From positions 140,938-204,937 of the forward strand of contig MPNW01000559.1 in assembly GCA_011800805.1 (NCBI GenBank): DNA of 64,000 nt. Reading direction: 5' to 3'. Made by a program: the position numbers and the translations under genes. Position 1 is the stretch's first letter. Each line of letters opens with the position of its first letter. This DNA is from Hirudo medicinalis. Its lineage: Eukaryota; Annelida; Clitellata; Hirudinida; Hirudinidae. This document shows positions 1 through 11,015 of this stretch, piece by piece. The notes under the pieces are model-generated. The model saw only the letters and a list, made by a program, of their open reading frames with translations, was not told the DNA's origin and made no database searches.

Positions 1-199
1 CATTTTTTAGCTTCAAGTAAATATTTCAATTTCTGACAATTATTTTGGAAACTTAAAAATTATATTTGCATACACTAACTACTTCAAATAATAATATGAA
101 GATAATAATAATAATAATAATAATAATATTAACAAAAATAATAAATTGAAATACATTATTAATGATTATTAAAAATAATTTTGAAAGATCCACATTAAG

Positions 200-2768
200 C
201 CATTCCGCATCGTTCATCAGCAGGTTCATTTATCCATGTTTGGTGGCTTTGTTGGTTGGAATCTTTTTGTTTCCACCTTGGTTGGGACAGTTCAGTTCTG
301 GAATGGTGGGTTAACAATTCAACGATTAACGCTTGTTTACATATTTATGATAATTATTGTTAGTTTTAAAAGTCGTGTTATTCAATCAAAATTAGTTATT
401 ATAGTTTTAAATTTAATTAATTTATTATAAACAATCAAAATGGAAAATTTCTTCCAAGCTTTCGAACCTGGAGGCTCTCAATGAACTCCTGAGCAACTTC
501 ACCTGGAGTGGTTCCAACCACTCACATCTCAACATTGAACAGCAACAAATACTCGCCAGGTGGCAGTCTCCAGCTCAATCGGTCTTTCTTAGCACCTTCC
601 TGTTCTGCATTATGAGGGTGGAACTGCATCAATAATTATTCATATTTATAATTTCATATTATCGGAATAAATTGTATTTTCAATCGACCTAAGCTCAACG
701 CAAATGAATGAAACACGGTAACTAAGCCTCTAAAAGGAAGAACATGCGAAGGAATTTAATCCCGCTAATGGATGACCTGTAAATTCTAACATTTAGACAC
801 ATAATAAATTTATTATTTTTATTATTATTTATTATAAAAAATTGTGCATTATTATATTTATTGTTGGCATTGTTAATTTTGTATTGTACTTTATGCATTA
901 AGCTCTGGATGTGCGCCTTATCAACCACTGTCCCATTTCCTTGTGGACTGATCTTTCCGGCTTTTGCCATCGGTGAAGTTCAATAATGTTTATTTTATAA
1001 CTAAATATGAACATTTCAGCAAAAAATTGAATTATATTTTTAATTTATAATTTATGATCAATTGCAAGGATCGGGATTGGGTCGTTTATTCGGAGAAACG
1101 ATGAATTTAATGTTTCCCGGGGGCATCAGGGGTCATTCGGTCATCCCGGGAGGGTACGCACTCGTAGGATCAGTGGCTTTCACTGGGGCAGTGACTCACA
1201 CGTTTTCCCCCGTTGTCATAGCAGTGGAGTTGACGGGACAGATGGGCTACATACTTCCCGCACTCGTTCGTTTTGGTCTTTATTGATTTTATTGAATTAT
1301 CATTTAATTAATAATATTATTTATTTGAACTATGTTGATTTATTGTCTACTAAAAATAATAATGATGATGATAATAATAATAATAGTAATAATAATAACA
1401 ACAATAATAATAATAACAATAATAACAACAATAATAATAATAATAATAATTGATTGCAGATGGCCGTGATGGTGGCAAATGCCGTGAGTCGAAAACTCAC
1501 ACCGTCCGTTTATGACGTCATAATCGAGATCAAAAAGCTCCCCTTCCTACCAATCAAGATCTTCCAGAGGTTGTAATGGAATTATTATGTCAAATTATGA
1601 ATCTTTTAAATCGTGCTCTTGGGAGTTCTTACGTCAGACTTTACATTCAGGCATTCAATATTCAGACATTGTATTTATTTAGGCATTCATATTCATATTC
1701 AATCATTCAATATTCATTATATACATATTCAGGGACAAATCCATCACGGCGGAGAACATCATGGAAAGAAAGTTGAAGTTCTTGACGAGGGGCAGTACTT
1801 ATGGTGAAGCAGCTGAACTTCTCATTCAACACAACTTCAAATCATTTCCAATCGTCGATTCTGAAAGTGAGTTTCCCACAGAAGTGGTTTGAGATTCAAC
1901 TTTGGACATTGGAAGTTCATTTGATCATGTTTAGAGAACATGATGCTGCTCGGGTCAATAGAAAGGTCAGTGCTGAAACAGGTGGTCGGAGACCAACTCA
2001 GCCTTCAGAACAAAATCGAGTTCTACGCCAAAAAATTGGAGAAGCTGCAAAAGGAGGAAGAAGTTGATCAAAATGGAAACTTGGCGCTCACGGTGAGTAA
2101 TTATTTTAAAGAAATGTTTCAATTTTACCAACTTCACGATGAATGTCTGATCATTCAGAATTTGTTTAATTTAAAAAAGACTTGTGGATGCAAGACGGCA
2201 GAACGTTTAAAACAAGTTCCATGTTTTCATTTCAGGATCTCGAGTGGAGATCTTACGAACTCATGCAGCCTATTGACTTCCAGAATTGTCCTTACGATTC
2301 TGCACCTTTTCAAATCCCTCGCGAAACTCCTCTACATAAGGTGATGAGAAAATATTTAAAATCTAAGTTACGTTTTTGTGATTGCATTATTTTTAATTAA
2401 ATATTTGTTAAATTAACTTTTACTTATCATAGGTTCACAATTTTTTAATTAAATATTTGTTAAATTAACTTTTACTCATCACAGGTTCATAATTTTTTCT
2501 CCCTCTTAAATCTCCACCACGCCTTCGTCACAAGGGCGGGAAAAGTGGAAGGAGTCATCTCTTTGAGCGAGGTTTGAACAAATTATAATAAAATACTTGC
2601 AAAATTATTGAGGCTAGCTTTTATCTTAATTAATTAGATTTATAATGAAATTCTCCTTTTAAACAGGTGAGACAAACAATCCAGGTTGAGATTGAAAGCA
2701 GAAACGAGGAAGCAAAGGAAAATATTCAATCATGCATGGGATGTTGTAGGAAATCCACGGATGAGTGA
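200..2768 (+). CDS. ClC-1/2/K-type chloride channel, 3' part (partial at window start)
   Basis: Voltage-gated chloride channel of the plasma-membrane ClC-1/2/K branch; the N-terminal half, including the selectivity-filter helices, lies before the window. Exons read at about 200-305, 459-617, 903-972, 1069-1265, 1460-1569, 1733-1866, 1935-2092, 2236-2340, 2485-2571 and 2667-2768, all joining in phase. Visible family segments are RFIYPCLVALLVGIFLFPP, TTVPFPCG, GSGLGRLFGE, VIPGGYALVGSVAFTGAVTH, VELTGQMGYILPAL and ANAVSRKLTPSVYD, matching the helices before the cytosolic region of ClC-2. The cytosolic part has two CBS domains: the first begins at DKSITAENIMERK and ends in FPIVDSE...MMLLGSIER; the second runs from RETPLHK through NFFSLLNLHHAFVT to GVISLSE. 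The tail after CBS2 is short (about 30 residues) and ends at TGA 2766-2768. The donor at 1266 (GTTCGT) is weak. Confidence 0.9.
1355..1452. repeat. AAT/AAC-type microsatellite in chloride-channel intron
   Basis: Runs of AAT with interspersed AAC and GAT units fill the intron directly upstream of the exon beginning at 1460; the repeat ends a few bases before the TTGCAG acceptor. Confidence 0.9.
2391..2494 (+). repeat. 52-bp tandem duplication containing a 3' splice site
   Basis: Two near-identical 52-bp copies (2391-2442 and 2443-2494) lie head to tail. Each holds an A/T tract, a pyrimidine run and an acceptor (CATAG at 2428-2432; CACAG at 2480-2484) followed by GTTCA(C/T)AATTTTTT. Only the second copy continues in frame into CBS2; using the first would read about 11 codons and then stop. 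The copies differ at a few positions. Confidence 0.9.
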
Positions 2769-2847
2769 CCTGTCAACCTCCCCACAGTTTCACTTGTTTG
2801 AGTTCAATCACTTCTGACAATCTTCACGTTCATATTTTATTGACAGA

Positions 2848-2853
2848 AATAAA
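2848..2853 (+). terminator. Polyadenylation signal of the chloride-channel gene
   Basis: AATAAA lies about 80 bases after the stop codon of the channel, in an AT-rich 3' UTR. It is the only canonical signal between this gene and the convergent neuropeptide gene whose stop is at 2946. Confidence 0.6.
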
Positions 2854-2945
2854 TGCATCAAATTATTCTATTTTTCTAATAAATGAAACCAAAGGTCCGA
2901 AGAGTTAAAAATAGTTCAATCCGGAGCTATAAATAGTCTTAAGGT

Positions 2946-4691
2946 TCACCAGCAGTTTATCGCGTGGAAGAAGCATTTCCTGATGTTGCTCTTCCTTTTG
3001 GCGGGAATCAAGATGGCGTCTGCTTCCCCTTGTTTCAAATTTATGCTTTTTTTCAGAGCTTCTCTGAGGATGTTGTTGACCAATCCTTCCTTGGCCAGCA
3101 CTTCCAACTGTGACATTTCACGCAAATAATAAAAAATGTAAAATATTATTCATTAATAATATAAAATATTATTTATTAATAATGTCCATTATAAATTAAA
3201 GAAAAGTAGCAAGTAGACAGTTAGTGATAAAAGAATGATAACAACAAATAATAATGTAAGGAACAACAAGCGACATATTCACAACAACAAAACAACAACG
3301 ATTATTTGAAGAAGTATGAAGTCAAAGGCAAGAATGAATAGAAGGTCGAAATGTTCTTGAAATTGTGAGAAGTTGAGAATTCAGTGGCTGATGGGTTTCC
3401 ATTTCGTGTGAAGTGTTCGATGATTGGAGGATATTCCAGCCGATTGAGTGGATGTTCCACTTTGGCAGCCACTCCTGCAAATGCATCTTCCACTTCGCGT
3501 GATCGGATTTACGTGGATTACAAGGCCAGGTGGATCTTTTTTTTAAAACTTTTTTAATCACTTTGAAGTTTTTGATGACTTTTACCGCCATAACTTTAAT
3601 CTTCTGATCATCTGGGACCATGTTTTTGAAAGGGGATTACAATGGATGCTTTCGAACAATCTTTGTGCATTTAAGGGCTCAATTATAGTTCGCTAAATAC
3701 TTTTATCATTTCATTTATTTATTTATTTTTCCAACAAGTATTTTCTGATGAAATTTTCATGAAATTCCATTAAAGTGATAACAACACATTCATCACTTAC
3801 AAAGGTCATCCTAATGTGTGACATTTATTAGCTGCATCTGTTAACTGATATTGAACAAAATGTACAAATAATTAACTAATTAATAGCTGATTAAATTATA
3901 TTTTAATATGCATTTAATGGGATATTTTCAGAAAATTATTTTCAAAATGTAGCACTTTACATATTTATGAATCTAATATCAAAAATCTGCTTGTCGGACA
4001 ACTTTCGAATGGTGTTTGCAAAGAAACAAGGATTCGTTTGATGGAGAGTTTAATTTGCTCAAATAATGAAAAATAAATCATTATTTTATTCACGAATTAA
4101 AAATTAATTTTACAAATAATGTTGTGTATTTTATTGTATTTGAATGCTGTGCGTGAAAGGAAGATATTCCACTTCAATGCGTTCAACGTTCTTTTACGTT
4201 CATTTAAAATAATTTACTGAAAATTCAAGTTTTCACGGCACCAAGATAAAAAAAAAAGAGAAAGAATTTCTCTAAAGATTTATGAAAAATTAATTTTAAT
4301 TAATAAAACAGAATTCTCCACAAATACAAGAACCATTGACTTAAAAATCGTCCTTGTGATGGCAGGATTAATTGTGAAAGTTTGGGGAAGAATCTTTCAT
4401 TACATTTTATCGGTCATCTTCAAAATCTTTTCAATTTCATCTCCGCTGATTTAAATTAAAATATTATTTAATAACCAACCTGTTGTTTGCCTAATTACGG
4501 ATTAAATTATCGAATCCACTGTTAACTCAACTAATAAGCACAAGTTTCACAACGCTAACTCCGTTTTATTTTATAATATTTATTATTAATTATTATATAT
4601 TCCATTTTATTATTATTATTATTAATTATTATATATTCCATTTTATTATTATTATTATTATTATTAATTATTATATATNATTATAATATTC

Positions 4692-4727
<36 letters not shown>

Positions 4728-5168
4728 ATATATTCCATTTTATTAAATATTACTTGTTATTATCATTTTATTCTAGTAATCCATTTTTATTGCTCACTCA
4801 CTTCCTCATGAACATCATTGTGAATAATTTGAGGAGTAAGAGTGACTTCAGCAGTTGAATTTTGACACTTTCAGTCTCACAATTTAACGAAGAATGTTTC
4901 AATAATTATGTGACAATTAAATTCGAATAAACTTTTATAAACTAACGAAATCTACAAAAATATTGACATACAAACGATATGTAATATTTATGTATTCATA
5001 AAAAGAAGATTCAAATATGAAAATAAAACTAACGATTTCTGACGAATCACCATCCAGAACTTGAAGAGATTGATCTCCCTCGAAAAGCGGCCCGCAATAG
5101 TTCATCGGAGCGAAAGCAAGCAGTAGCACTAGGAGCACAAACAATGTTGACGACGAAGTGTCGAGCAT
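2946..5168 (-). CDS. Allatostatin-C/somatostatin-type neuropeptide precursor
   Basis: Secreted precursor of a cyclic neuropeptide that would act on a somatostatin/allatostatin-C-type GPCR. Two coding exons: 5168-5034 (45 codons; MLDTSSST then a hydrophobic LFVLLVLLLAFAP core, a good signal peptide) and 3107-2946 (53 codons and stop). Donor is ATC|GTTAGT, acceptor TCACAG|TTG, both phase 0, giving a 98-residue precursor, near the usual 100-125. The C-terminus holds a basic site, AKRK, followed by SNIRKCFFHAINCW and the stop codon. The two Cys are separated by six residues and followed by one terminal aromatic residue, the same spacing as insect AstC (known family pattern C-aromatic-aromatic...C-aromatic); there is no amidation Gly. 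Cleavage after KR would leave the 15-mer KSNIRKCFFHAINCW. The mature-peptide assignment is inference; receptor and processing are untested. The 1.9-kb intron holds only AT-rich repeats. Confidence 0.82.
3108..5033. other. Intron of the neuropeptide gene, AT-rich
   Basis: No exon could be supported here. A minus-strand open stretch near 3300-3500 has no splice sites that fit the phase-0 flanks, and the two outer exons join without it. Positions 4560-4760 are an ATT microsatellite block. Confidence 0.6.
4560..4760. repeat. ATT repeat block with a single N at 4679
   Basis: The unit ATTAATTATTATATATTCCATTTTATT recurs about four times, separated by pure ATT runs. The ambiguous base at 4679 interrupts one unit, suggesting an unresolved repeat length or join in the assembly. 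Confidence 0.85.
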
Positions 5169-6034
5169 TTTGGTCACTTCTTCTCCTGGCAAGTTAATGG
5201 TGGCCTGTCGATATGGCTTTATATCGTGTCCTACCTCACACGTCCACAGGGGTGGCCACACCTTCGATGAACACGAGGAAATCATTCCCAATTCACACCG
5301 ACGCAGGTCGACCAGAGGAAGAAACGGGTTTCCACGTCATCAAGTCAATTTCTCGCAAGTTGATGTCGGTGTTTAAACTTGATGTTCCTTAATGTTCAGT
5401 TGAGTTTAAACAAATTAATTGTTAAATTCACTTTTCATCTTAGATGCCACTCTTTTCCTGTTTCAAAACTTTCAAATTCGTCGACATCTTTTTATGATAT
5501 CACAGCTCAATCAAGTTGAGATTTTATAGACAGCGGATTCAAATTTTCATGAGACTTCTCGCTGAGTAAATAATAATTTTAAATTTATTCAGCTAAATAA
5601 TATTGAGCGGAATACGTTGAGAACGTTCTTGTTATTTAAGTTTATCCTTTCGTTTTGTTTTCATTCTTTTCTGTGGTAGTTCCGTTGTGTTAAAACCACT
5701 GCTAATCTCATGAGATATTATTAACAACATTATTATTACTGTCATTATTATTGTCATTATATAATAATAATAATAATAATAATAATATAGGTCAATAAAC
5801 ATTTATTTTGTAGTAATTATATTTCTTATTAAATTTGAGAGCATATAAATATTTTTAATGACATGGTTCAACTGAATAAATTGTTTGATACAAAATGAGG
5901 AAGTTGTTTTCGTAGTGCCAAACAAAATGTTTGTTGAGGACATTTAATTTCACATGCCACCCTGGGGACAATGTTTATCAAAACATTATCACTACCATCA
6001 TCATCGTCATCGTCATCGTCACCATCATCGTCAC

Positions 6035-6065
<31 letters not shown>

Positions 6066-6200
6066 ATCACCATCATCATCATCATTGTGTCATCATCATC
6101 ATCGTCGTCGACGTCATAACCATAATTATCACCGCAGTCACCGCCGTCAACATCGTCGTCTTCGTCGTAGCACTGATAATTATCATCATAACCATCATCG

Positions 6201-6278
<78 letters not shown>

Positions 6279-6600
6279 CTGTCGATCATCATCGTCATCG
6301 TTACCAACATCGTCTTAAAAAATTAATTATTTAATAACTATTGAAAAATTTAATCGAAAACATGGATGTCGATTGTTTAAAAATTCTCGAACTGTCTTGC
6401 TTAAGTTTTGAATTATTATTCAATATTATTTTTATTATTATTCAATATTATTTTCAATAATAACTATTAATATTATTATTGGTTTAAATAATAAACAAGA
6501 GATTAAATAGCAATAGTTATTCATTAACAACAGAATTAAAAAGTGATTTGTTCCAATGATGCGCTACAAATAAAATTTTAATGTACTTCCAAATTCTCAA
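5169..6600. other. Intergenic region between neuropeptide and p53-family loci
   Basis: No credible gene. It contains the 5' flank of the neuropeptide gene, an AAT run near 5760-5788, the large CAT/ATC microsatellite at about 5990-6315 and AT-rich sequence. All long open frames here are translations of the microsatellite. Confidence 0.6.
5990..6315. repeat. Large (ATC/GTC)n microsatellite
   Basis: About 320 bases of ATC, GTC and ACC trinucleotides; the stretch 6205-6276 is almost pure CAT. It creates simultaneous poly-His, poly-Ser, poly-Ile, poly-Asp and poly-Met open frames on both strands, which argues against any being protein-coding. Confidence 0.95.
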
Positions 6601-6604
6601 CAAC

Positions 6605-7300
6605 AACTGAAACAACAAGAGTTTGATTTCAAAGAGTTTAAGCTTCTGCACAGTAATTGTGGTCCTGTTCGTTGAGAAGTTCATTGCTGTTGTTGTAGTA
6701 GAGAGGTGTAAACAGTTCGATCTTGGACGCGTTGTGGAGTGGATGAGTGTTGACGATGATTTGTTGCAGTTGTATGAGTTGTTGAGGATAGTGATGCGGT
6801 TGCTTGTTGTTGTCCGAGGAAGACGATGTCCATGAGTTGCAGGTTTATCCCGGTGCAGGTCACTTCGTTCTCGGTGGGTGTTTGATCGATGGACGCCATC
6901 TTGTTCATGTGGCCGATGACGTAAGTGCTAGTGTAGTTGCCATGCTGGACGTGGTTGTTGTTGTTAGACAGGAAGGATGTGGCGGAACCGGTGGCCATAG
7001 CAACGTGTTGTTCTCTTGAAATGATTTGAAAGTGTGTTTATTTCGGTTTTATACCTACATCGGCACTTACGTCGAATGCTGGAGAACCAATGACCTCTCA
7101 CAGGCAGTGACTTTTGATATCTAACCCCATCTCTAACCCTACCCTACCCCTGAGTCGGCTTGTACACGTCACTTCTCCAACCACCCTTCTGTCTCTCCCT
7201 GGACATGCACAGATGGGATATTATACAATTATTACTTAATAACCTGTAAAACAATTCTTCAACTGAATTCATGAATAAGCACATGTTAATACCATCACAA
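6605..7300 (-). pseudogene. Rearranged partial copy of the 3' half of the p53-family gene
   Basis: Compared with the neighbouring p53-family gene (7920-10860), bases 6605-6829 match 7883-8107 (end of the SAM exon through stop and 3' UTR), and bases about 6829-7100 match about 9060-9345 (N/Q-rich linker exon, its 56-nt intron with GTAAGT donor, and the end of the tetramerisation exon). The roughly 950 bases between these in the parent, including both SAM exons, are absent. Weaker matches continue: 7175-7215 resembles the codons for ICACPGRDRR of the DNA-binding domain, and 7255-7285 the intron near 9887. The linker frame stays open across the joint but enters the SAM-tail segment in another frame. 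It lies downstream of the real gene on the same strand, so it may be a dead duplicate or an alternative 3' end without a SAM domain. Confidence 0.75.
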
Positions 7301-7919
7301 GAATCACGTCTGACATCTGGCGAACAAATATGAAATTATATTCTTACTTTGATTTCCTTACAAATACGTGCTAAAGAGTCTTATTTTATTTCATTTCAAC
7401 TTTTCAGTCGTTCCTTAAATCGTTCTGCTTTGTTATTGCGACCCTACAGAATGCATTGTTTTGATCCTGGGGGTTTCATTAACGTCCACCATTACCATGG
7501 CTCCCCAAATAATGTATTGCCATCAACTAAAATCATCGTCATCATCAACTGAAATCTACCAAGACTGAATGCCGAACTCGAAGTCCTTCAACTGAAATCC
7601 AACAAACCACTTGTCGTCATTTATATTCTTATCCGTCTACTGCCGCTTAGACCCATCACTCCATCATTTGTCATCGACTTTGTCAATTTCATTTCGACCA
7701 GTAGCATCCTTGCATCATTTCTGGATTTTCATTCAATTGGTGATGAATGTGACCAAAATTCATCGTCTCTTAGAAACATCATTTAACTCATCATTTAAAA
7801 TGAACTTTCTGATGGTTTATGACTGATGGTCTTATGAAAAAGTAAATGTAAACATTTAAATTGCTTAAAAACACAACATGCACAACAACTGAAACAACAA
7901 GAGTTTGATTTCAAAGAGT
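7300..7919. other. Intergenic/3' flank of the p53-family gene
   Basis: No gene recognised. The last 40 bases (about 7880-7919) are the 3' UTR shared with the partial duplicate. The rest is moderately AT-rich with short ORFs that lack splice logic or similarity I can recognise. Confidence 0.5.
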
Positions 7920-10860
7920 TTAAGCTTCAGCACAGTAATTGTGGTCCTGTTCGTTGAGAAGTTCGTTGCTGTTGTTGTAGTAGAGAGGTGTAAACAGTTC
8001 GATCTTGGACGAGTTGTGGAGTGGATGAGTGTTGACGATGATTTGTTGCAGTTGTATGAGTTGTTGAGGGTGGTGATGCAGTTGCTTGTTGTCCGAGAAA
8101 GAGACGATGCTATTGTTGTTGCTGTTGTTGTTCATATGGGGAATGGGTGGAGGTCGTTGTTGAAATTCTGTGATTGGAGCCAAAATCTGCTTCTGATTCG
8201 TAAGAACGTGCTTTCCAGAAGATTTCTTGGACTTCAGGATTTCAGACAACTTCTTCCAGATGATGTCCTTGTGTTGGACAGGGATGGACATTGCCTGAAG
8301 ATCCTGAATGATTTTTGAATTTAACAATTTTTTGTCTTGTTATTCAATTAAGTAACTAGGAATATTACCACATCCACATATTAATGGTACGGTAATGACA
8401 AAATAAATATCAATTTCTTAATATTAACTATTTTTTATCAGGCGTAATGATTTGATTGTGAATGTTGTTGTTAAACTCGACTGAAACTTCTTGTCACCTC
8501 CAAAGTCAGTTTCTCAAGGTCATTGACGCTGAATAGGTTGTACCCTCGAAACTGATCAGCATAAACTCCCAAACCAAGTGATTCCAGCCAACTAAAACTG
8601 ATATAATTTTATTTAATTATATTGCAACAGAAAATATGTTTTGTAAACGTGCAACAGAAACATAGCAAAAGTTCAACTCAAACAGAAAAGGACCGAACTA
8701 AGACACAGAATCCCATTGCATCGACTTTGTTTGGACTGCCAAATTACCACGAAAGAAAGAATATTCTTTGAAATTCAAAAAATGCTTTAAAAAAACCGAT
8801 TAAAAATATTTAAAAAGTTGTTTTGGAAAATTTGAAAATCGCGACGGCGGAAAAAGGTGGTCGTTGTTCAACAACATTCAAACCTGGAAGTGGAGTTGTT
8901 CCCGTTGTTGTCGACCGCATCATCGTTGTCCTCGTCGCCATCTTCGTCTTCTTCGTTGGCGTTGTTACTCCTGGTTGGTTGGAGGTACGCACGAGCATCC
9001 ATATGAGACGGATTGTTGGGGAGGAGTGATGATAACGATGACGTCTGAGGAGTCAGAACTTGTTGAATGTCCACGAGTTGCAGGTTTATCCCGGTGCTGG
9101 TCACTTCGTTCTCGGTGGGTGTTTGATCGATGGACGCCATCTTGTTCATGTCGTCGATGACGTAAGTGCTAGTGTAGTTGCCATGGTGATGCTGGACCTG
9201 GTTGTTGTTGTTAGACAGGAAGGATGTGGCGGAACCGGTAGCCATAGCAACGTGTTGTTCTCTTGAAATGATTTGAAAGTGCATTTATTTCGGTTTTATA
9301 CCTACATCGGCACTTACGTCGAATGCTGGAGAACCAATGACCTCTGCTCGGGTTCAATGAGGTCAGAGAGTTCAAGAGCGTCCCTGATCTTTTTCAACAC
9401 CTCAAAGTTCTGTCTTCCGCTCACCTGCAATTGATTCTCAACTGGACACCTCTTGATTTCAATCCGTAATATTTGCAATAAAATCCTCACCCTGATGGTG
9501 TACATGTTGACCTCATCCTGCCTTCTTTCTTCGATCCTTCTCTTTCTATCCATGCTGGGTGTTGAATCAGCAGGTATTTGTTCTCTCATACGTTTGTTTC
9601 CAATGGAGAAGCATTTGTTGCTCCTCGACAGACTCGAACTTTTCCTCGCATCCGCGAATGTGGCTTCCTCCAACTCGGACTTCTCTTCGGTTCTTCTATC
9701 TCTCCCTGGACATGCGCAGATGCGAACTTCTACCGCCTGCCTTCCGAGCACTTCCGATCCGTGTTCCAAGGTGAAAACCACCTGCAGTGGTCTCCTGTTC
9801 AATCCTCCCACGCATGAACTGAAACAAGCGAACTGGAACAAGTTCGTCACCCATTCAGTGCCAGCTATTAGGGAAACACCTCCACAATTGAATTCATGAA
9901 TATGCAAATCACAAATTCTTACCGATATTAAAATTTGTAGTTATACATATTCATAAGTTATTCATTACCCTGAGGAACCTCGTGTGGGAAGACCACACTG
10001 AGGCGGCCTGTGTAGGCGTCCTCCACGTACTGAGCCTCTTTGTTCTCGCACCACAGCAGGTGGTCTGAAGCCATGAGGTGGTCTCCTGTGTAATCGTCCA
10101 ACTTGGAAGCATGGTTAGGACATCTTTTAACCACCTCCTGGATGTGTTCAGGTTTGATGTACAGTGGCATGGCTCGAATGAGACAACCGTGCGGTGGAGG
10201 GGTGCACGTTCTGAACCGGATGGGACAAGGACTGCGCATGCGAACGTAGAGTTTCTTCAGTTCTTGAGAGTACTGAAAGTTTTTATTTTGATTCATTTAT
10301 TCAAAATAAATTCAGTTGGAAAATTCAAGTTTTTTAAATCAATTATTTCAAAGATTTCAAATCGGTTATCGCGAGACGAATTTCTCAAGAGAATTTGAGT
10401 TAACAACACTTGTTCCACACATTTTCAGTTTTTATATTTAAAAAAAATTAATTTTCAAGTTCTAATGTTATGCATTCAAATGTGACCACACCTGGTTTGT
10501 GTCACAAAAACATTATGTCATTCAAACATCAGCACTTCTCAAAATATTATTCAAAGTTTTTATTTTGTGATAAACTTGAAAATAGAACTTAATATTTTGA
10601 AATCAAACGATCTTACACCTCTACTCAAACATCAGCGGCAAGAATTTCAAGCGATGGATTTGATAAATGCTTTATATCTTATTTTATTTAATTCCATAAA
10701 ATAAATTATCGAAATTAAATTTTAATTTGCTTAAAATAACATGAATTAAATTTTAATTGTTTAATCAAAACAGCATTTCACCGTCCAAGTGGCTGATTTT
10801 GTTTCCTTCTTTTGCTTCTGAAATGAAATTTCGAATCCATGTTTTCCTGTGTAAGGAGTG
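7920..10860 (-). CDS. p53/p63/p73-family transcription factor with SAM domain (N-terminus not located)
   Basis: Sequence-specific nuclear transcription factor. Exons in transcript order: 10860-10782, 10272-9969, 9879-9491, 9424-9318, 9261-8884, 8597-8498, 8303-7920. All phases agree. The DNA-binding domain reads TPYTGKHGFEISFQ, KSATWT, YSQELKKLYVRM, CPIRF, IKPEHIQEVVKRCPNH, AQYVEDAYTGRLSVV, ACFSSCVGGLNRRP and VRICACPGRDRRTEE. The four zinc ligands (Cys and His in RCPNH, two Cys in CFSSC) and the DNA-contact Arg residues equivalent to human R248 and R273 are present. The tetramerisation helix is VSGRQNFEVLKKIRDALEL. An N- and acidic-rich linker is followed by a SAM domain split over two exons: SWLESLGLGVYADQF...LEKLTLE then DLQAMSIPVQHKDIIWKKL, matching the C-terminal SAM of p63/p73. 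The tail is Q/N-rich and ends at TAA 7920-7922. The transactivation exon lies upstream of 10860 and is not settled. Introns of 66 nt and 56 nt are notably short. Confidence 0.93.
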
Positions 10861-10980
10861 CTGGAAGGTGGACAAGTTTATCACGGTCGATAAACACAAA
10901 CATGTACAAATACAATCACAACGTATCAATCACTGCAGTCATCGCACACCAATCAAGTGAAGCAACTTCACTCAGTACAG

Positions 10981-11015
10981 GTAACAAGGTGTAACAAGGT
11001 GTAACAAGGTGTAAC
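10981..11015. repeat. 10-bp tandem repeat GTAACAAGGT, 3.5 copies
   Basis: Three exact copies and a partial fourth (GTAAC) in direct tandem, within the presumed 5' intron of the p53-family gene. Confidence 0.95.

Noticed and set aside
3302..3621. Minus-strand frames near 3300-3620 as a middle exon of the neuropeptide gene
   Set aside because: No acceptor/donor pair keeps phase, and the two outer exons join perfectly at phase 0 without it.
4935..5291. 118-codon minus-strand ORF starting at 5291
   Set aside because: The signal peptide starts at the internal ATG (5166-5168) and the exon ends at the donor at 5034; the ends of the long ORF are flank and intron.
5954..6318. Overlapping poly-His, poly-Ser, poly-Ile, poly-Asp and poly-Met open frames
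   Set aside because: All arise from one CAT/ATC microsatellite read in different frames and strands; no exon signals.
7125..7160. Telomere-like CTAACCC/CTACCC run
   Set aside because: Only a few degenerate units inside the duplicated p53 block; not a telomeric array.
9453..9899. Plus-strand ORF opposite the p53-family exons
   Set aside because: Antisense shadow; the minus frame carries the diagnostic p53 motifs.
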